From CAINDZ01 sp041908585 (GTDB taxonomy: Bacteria; Krumholzibacteriota; Krumholzibacteriia; LZORAL124-64-63): a DNA stretch of 16,810 bases. Position 1 is the stretch's first letter, and each line of letters opens with the position of its first letter. Below, in pieces: positions 13,414 through 16,810 of this stretch. The stretch is from contig JAYRFB010000164.1 of assembly GCA_041908585.1 (NCBI GenBank), positions 1 through 16,810 on the forward strand, given 5' to 3'. The translations under genes and the position numbers were made by a program. Below the pieces are notes generated by a model. It had not been told where the DNA came from and did not search any database. It saw nothing but the letters and a program-made list of their open reading frames with translations.

Positions 13414-14523
13414 CTACACGCCGGGCAGGCTCTTGAGTCCCGCCAGCAGCGCGTCGTTGGAGGGGTACTTCTCCATCAGCTTGAGCATGCCCTCCATCGC
13501 CTGGCGTGGCGGCACGGCGATGGCGCGCTTGCGCAGGAGGTTCAGGGCGGTGATCTGGTCCTCGGTGTAGAGCAGTTCTTCGCGGCGGGTGCCGCTGGTG
13601 CGGATGTTGATGGCGGGGAAGACGCGGGCCTCGGCCATCTGGCGGTCCAGGACGATCTCGCTGTTGCCGGTGCCCTTGAACTCCTCGAAAATCAGGTCGT
13701 CCAGGCGCGAGCCGGTCTCGATCAAGGCCGTGGCGATGACGGTGATGGAGCCGCCGCCCTCCACGTTGCGGGCCATGCCGAAGAACTTGCGGGGCACTTC
13801 CATCGCGCGCGAATCGAGGCCGCCCGAGAGCGTGCGGCCGGAGCCCGGGCCGCGGTTGTTGAAGGCGCGGGCCATGCGCGTGAGGCTGTCGACCAGCAGC
13901 ACGACATCGTGGCCGCACTCGGCCTCGCAGCGGACCTGGGCCATGGTCAGCTCGCACAGCTTCACGTGCGACTCGATGCTGTGGTCGTTGTTGCTGGCCA
14001 GCACCTCGGCCGGGACCGAGCGACGGAAGTGGGTCACTTCCTCGGGGCGCTCGTCGACCAGCAGCACCACCACGCGCGAGTCCGGGGAGTCCGCGCAGAT
14101 CGCCTTGGTCAACTCCTCGAGCATCACCGTCTTGCCCGTGCGCGGCGGCGCCACGATCAGGCCGCGCGTGCCGCGGGCCAGGGGCGCGAAGAGCTCGACG
14201 ATGCGCATCGTCGGGCCGCCGTGGTCGCCCACGCGGAAGCGCCGGTCCGGGTTGACCGCCAGCAGCTTCTCGAAGGGGGTGCGCTTCTTGTAGCGGTCGT
14301 AGGGCACGCCGCAGATGGTGTCCAGGCCCACGAGCTGGGGCGCGCGCTTGCCTGCCTTCACCGGCCCGGTGATGGTGGCGCCGTGCACCAGGGCGAACTT
14401 CTGGATGGCCTGCCGCGGGACCAGCACGTCGTCGGGCGAGGGCTGGAACGAGCGGGCGGGGTTGCGCAGGAAACCGTCCCCCTTCTGGGAGAGGTCCAGG
14501 ACGCCGGTAGTGGTTTCGGACAT
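13414..14523 (-). CDS. rho: Transcription termination factor Rho
   Basis: Rho is a hexameric RNA helicase that ends transcription of untranslated RNA. ATG 14523 gives 369 aa (MSETTTGVLDLSQKGDGFLRNP); the open frame upstream is not conserved protein. This is a short Rho that starts directly at the RNA-binding OB domain (GDGFLRNP ... PSPDDVLVP) and lacks the N-terminal helical domain of the 419-aa E. coli protein. Walker A is APPRTGKT (125-132), with Arg128 where E. coli has Lys. DERPEEVT is at 147-154, Walker B VVLLVDS ends near 203, the Q-loop is GRTLSGGLDSRAM, and the R-loop is FKGTGNSE (272-279). All ATPase and RNA-translocation elements are present. The SnoaL-like gene follows after one base. 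Confidence 0.97.
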   Translation of the reverse strand: MSETTTGVLDLSQKGDGFLRNPARSFQPSPDDVLVPRQAIQKFALVHGATITGPVKAGKRAPQLVGLDTICGVPYDRYKKRTPFEKLLAVNPDRRFRVGDHGGPTMRIVELFAPLARGTRGLIVAPPRTGKTVMLEELTKAICADSPDSRVVVLLVDERPEEVTHFRRSVPAEVLASNNDHSIESHVKLCELTMAQVRCEAECGHDVVLLVDSLTRMARAFNNRGPGSGRTLSGGLDSRAMEVPRKFFGMARNVEGGGSITVIATALIETGSRLDDLIFEEFKGTGNSEIVLDRQMAEARVFPAINIRTSGTRREELLYTEDQITALNLLRKRAIAVPPRQAMEGMLKLMEKYPSNDALLAGLKSLPGV

Positions 14524-14737
14524 GCGGATCCGTTTCAGGCGCAGGTTGTCGTGTACGTCGGGAAAGCCGGCCCGTGCCGGCGGACGGCCCGGAGCCGCGT
14601 GCGGGGTGGAGAACCCCTGGGACCGGGACCGCCGGAATGATAACCCATCGGACGGTCGCTGCCAAGCGGGATGGCGCGGCGGCCGGTCCATCGCGTAGGA
14701 TGTCGTCCGGACGCTCCAGCCAGCCACGGAGGATCAC
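14524..14737. other. Divergent intergenic region between rho and the GH31 gene
   Basis: This 214-base gap contains the rho promoter and its leader. For the rightward GH31 gene I see a strong GGAGG ribosome site (14728-14732) and a possible -10-like TAGGAT (14695-14700). There is no matching -35, and no recognisable operator. Confidence 0.45.
14637..14665 (-). promoter_or_regulatory. Sigma-70-type promoter for rho
   Basis: On the minus strand, TTGGCA (14665-14660) and TATCAT (14642-14637) are separated by exactly 17 bases; each matches the consensus at five of six positions. Transcription would start near 14630, giving a ~105-base GC-rich leader before the rho ATG. The leader holds repeated GCCGGC and GGGCC segments able to form stems. 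Such a leader is compatible with the autogenous control known for rho, but that is not shown here. Confidence 0.65.
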
Positions 14738-16810
14738 GTGAATCGCCATCGCCTTGCCTGTCCTGCCGCTTACGTCGTGATCACCATGCTCCTGGCGGTC
14801 GCTGCCGGCGCCGCACCGCTCGGCGACCTGGCCGGCCTGCGCGAGGAGACCGGCGCGGTGATCCTGGGCGACACCGGCGGCAACGTCATCCGCCTGGAGT
14901 TCCCGGCCGACGACGTGCTGCGCGTGTGGGTGGGCCCGGGCGGCTGGCTGGCCAGCGAAGGCAGCGGCCAGGCGCCGATCGTGCTGCCGCGCGAGATGCG
15001 GCCGGCCCCGGTCACGGTCACGAAGGCCGAAGGGCACCACGACATCGCCACGCGCGCCCTCAGGCTGCGCGTGCACCACGTGCCTCTGCGCCTGGAGCTG
15101 TTCCGCGTCGACGAGGCGGCGCCACTGTGGACCGAGCTCAAACCCCTGGAGGTCTCGAAACAGGGCAGCTCGCAGACCCTGGCCGTGCGCGCGGGCGAGC
15201 GATTCTGCGGCGGCGGCCAGCAGAACGGCGCCTACGAATTCGCCGGCGAGCTGCTCGAGGTCTCCTACTCCGGCGGCTGGGAAGAAGGCGACCGCCCCAA
15301 CCCCGCGCCGTTCTACCTGAGCAGCGCCGGCTACGGCGTGCTGCGCAACACCTGGACCGACGGCCACTACGACTTCCGCTCCACCGACCACCTGACCACC
15401 TGGCACCGCGAGAACCGCTTCGACGCGTACTACTTCACCGGTCCCACCCTGGCCGACGTGCTGGGCCGCTACACCTGGCTGACCGGCCGCGTGCCGCTGC
15501 TGCCGCGCTGGGCCTTCGAGTACGGCGATGCCGACTGCTACAACGACCGTGACAACGCCGACAAGCCCGGCACCGTGCCGCCCGGCTGGAGCGACGGGCC
15601 GACCGGCACGACCATCGACGTCGTGTCGTCCGTGGCGCGGAAGTACCGCGAGCACGACATGCCCGGCGGCTGGATCCTGCCCAACGACGGCTACGGCTGC
15701 GGCTACACCGGCCTGCCCGCCGTCGTCGACAGCCTGCGCGCCCTGGGCTTCCACACCGGGCTGTGGACCGAGGACGGCGTCGAGAAGATCGCCTGGGAGG
15801 TGGGCACCGCCGGCACGCGCGCGCAGAAGCTGGACGTGGCCTGGACCGGCCAGGGCTACCAGCACGCGATGGACGCCAATTTCGCCGCGGCGCGCGGCAT
15901 CCTCGACAACTCGGACGCGCGCCCCTTCCTGTGGACGGTGATGGGCTGGGCCGGCATCCAGCGCCATGCCGTGACCTGGACCGGCGACCAGTCCGGCAGC
16001 TGGGACTACATCCGCTGGCATGTGCCGACGCTCATCGGCTCGGGGCTTTCGGGCCAGGCCTATGCGACCGGCGATGTGGACGGCATCTTCGGCGGCAGCC
16101 CCGAGACGTTCACGCGCGACCTGCAGTGGAAGTGCTTCACGCCGGTGCTGATGGGCATGTCGGGCTGGTCGGCGGCCGAGCGCAAGCACCCCTGGTGGTT
16201 CGACGAGCCGTACCGCTCGATCAATCGCCGCTACCTCAAGCTGAAGCAGCGGCTGATGCCGTACATGTACACGCTGGCCTGGCGCGCTTCGCAGACCGGT
16301 GCGCCGCTGGTGCGCGGCCTGATGTGGGACCATCCCGCTGATCCCCACGCCTGGACCGAGGACTATCCGTACCAGTTCTGCCTGGGCCCCGACCTGCTTG
16401 TCGCGCCGGTGTACCGCAGCCAGCAGGCCAGCGGCGGCTGGCGCGAAGGGATCCATCTGCCGGAGGGGCGCTGGCTCGACTTCTGGGACGGCACGGTCAC
16501 CGAGGCCGGCCCCGGCGGCGTGGACCTCGCCGTACCGGTCACGCTGGAGAAGCTGCCGGTGTTCGTGCGGGCGGGCGCCATCCTGCCGATGTATCCCGAA
16601 TCGCTTTACGACGGCCAGGTCCCCACCGACGTGCTGACGCTGGACGTCTATCCGCACGGCGATTCGCGCTACGAGCTGTACGAGGACGACGGCACCACGC
16701 GCGCGTTTGCCGACGGCGCCTTCACGCTGCAGATGTTCACGGCCGAGGCGCCGACCGCGCGTCCCGGCGCGATCACCGTCGGCATCGGTACCGCGCGCGG
16801 CACGTTCGCC
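14738..16810 (+). CDS. Secreted glycoside hydrolase family 31 enzyme (3' partial)
   Basis: The open frame runs from GTG 14738, five bases after GGAGG, to the window edge without a stop: 691 codons so far. It starts with a signal peptide (residues 1 to ~25, ...VVITMLLAVAAGAAP). The N-terminal beta domain is followed by the (beta/alpha)8 barrel from ~245. Key segments are RWAFEYGDADCY, GGWILPNDGYGCGY (~310-323), GLWTEDGVEKIAWEVGTAGTR, KLDVAW with likely nucleophile D366, and TWTGDQSGSWDYIRW with likely acid/base D417. LSGQAYATGDVDGIFGG follows. The C-terminal beta domains include a DUF5110-like segment (LDVYPHGDSRYELYEDDGTTRAF). The PNDGYGCGY and KLDVAW segments differ from classic alpha-glucosidases (WxDMNE) and recall the alpha-galactosidase-like branch of GH31. 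It acts in the periplasm or outside the cell; the sugar is inferred only. Confidence 0.93.
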   Translation, partial: MNRHRLACPAAYVVITMLLAVAAGAAPLGDLAGLREETGAVILGDTGGNVIRLEFPADDVLRVWVGPGGWLASEGSGQAPIVLPREMRPAPVTVTKAEGHHDIATRALRLRVHHVPLRLELFRVDEAAPLWTELKPLEVSKQGSSQTLAVRAGERFCGGGQQNGAYEFAGELLEVSYSGGWEEGDRPNPAPFYLSSAGYGVLRNTWTDGHYDFRSTDHLTTWHRENRFDAYYFTGPTLADVLGRYTWLTGRVPLLPRWAFEYGDADCYNDRDNADKPGTVPPGWSDGPTGTTIDVVSSVARKYREHDMPGGWILPNDGYGCGYTGLPAVVDSLRALGFHTGLWTEDGVEKIAWEVGTAGTRAQKLDVAWTGQGYQHAMDANFAAARGILDNSDARPFLWTVMGWAGIQRHAVTWTGDQSGSWDYIRWHVPTLIGSGLSGQAYATGDVDGIFGGSPETFTRDLQWKCFTPVLMGMSGWSAAERKHPWWFDEPYRSINRRYLKLKQRLMPYMYTLAWRASQTGAPLVRGLMWDHPADPHAWTEDYPYQFCLGPDLLVAPVYRSQQASGGWREGIHLPEGRWLDFWDGTVTEAGPGGVDLAVPVTLEKLPVFVRAGAILPMYPESLYDGQVPTDVLTLDVYPHGDSRYELYEDDGTTRAFADGAFTLQMFTAEAPTARPGAITVGIGTARGTFA

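Noticed and set aside
13409..16657. Very long minus-strand frame continuing upstream of rho across the GH31 gene
   Set aside because: The upstream half has no protein-like pattern and is antisense to a clear GH31 coding sequence; it is a GC-rich shadow frame.
1..16810. CRISPR arrays, tRNA or rRNA genes, insertion sequences
   Set aside because: No regularly spaced repeats, no tRNA/rRNA signatures and no transposase-like protein were found by reading either strand.

Overview
The window is GC-rich and densely coded, with nearly every gene free of tRNA, rRNA or phage context. Three features point to a member of the FCB (Bacteroidota-like) radiation. First, secreted proteins end in FlgD/type-A-sorting-like C-terminal domains (PNPVREGATVRF, PNPFNPSTTISF). 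Second, there is a GVGINTTGAP / LLPPRMTAAQRTAI tail-fibre-like secreted protein. Third, there is a small secreted protein ending in the CPVSEETSAFGAVKGLFR pattern. High GC suggests a lineage such as Krumholzibacteriota, Eisenbacteria or a neighbour rather than Bacteroidota proper. This placement is inference, not proof.

Layout. 1-2227 (+): the end of a large surface protein with a C-terminal sorting-like domain, overlapping (ATGA) a tail-fibre-like secreted protein. 2228-2435: intergenic, carrying a palindromic repeat that recurs at 13.1 kb. 2436-3359 (+): an HD-GYP cyclic-di-GMP phosphodiesterase-like protein. 3377-10556 (-): a run of six co-oriented genes. In transcription order these are an SRPBCC protein, an ADP-ribosylglycohydrolase-family enzyme, a small secreted His/Cys protein, a His-motif repeat protein with a sorting-like tail, a lipoprotein built from the same repeat, and a ZnuD/CopB-like TonB-dependent receptor. 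The last four look like a functional unit. 10622-11912 (-): a small secreted protein, a 3'-truncated paralogue, and a dockerin-like relic. 11985-13412 (-): an NTF2/SnoaL-like protein, a small lipoprotein, and an ester-cyclase/SnoaL-like protein that follows rho with a one-base gap. 13414-14523 (-): rho, with a near-consensus sigma-70 promoter. 14738-end (+): a secreted GH31 glycosidase, truncated by the window edge.

The most interesting system is at 3377-8955. A secreted protein and a lipoprotein share a roughly 116-residue Ig-like module carrying an H-x-G-H-A-D-[YF]-[TS] motif and a His/Glu-rich leader (HHEEAEGL, HHVEADGL). They are encoded immediately upstream of, and in the lipoprotein's case overlapping, a TonB receptor whose plug resembles the zinc receptor ZnuD. 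My reading is a candidate transition-metal (probably zinc) capture system: secreted binder, surface lipoprotein, receptor. The segment before the repeat-protein gene can form two mutually exclusive helices, one of which hides its Shine-Dalgarno sequence. This suggests translational control.

Other items of interest are a 23-bp identical palindromic repeat, one copy of which appears inserted in frame inside a SnoaL-like gene, and the decaying paralogue region at 11.1-11.9 kb.
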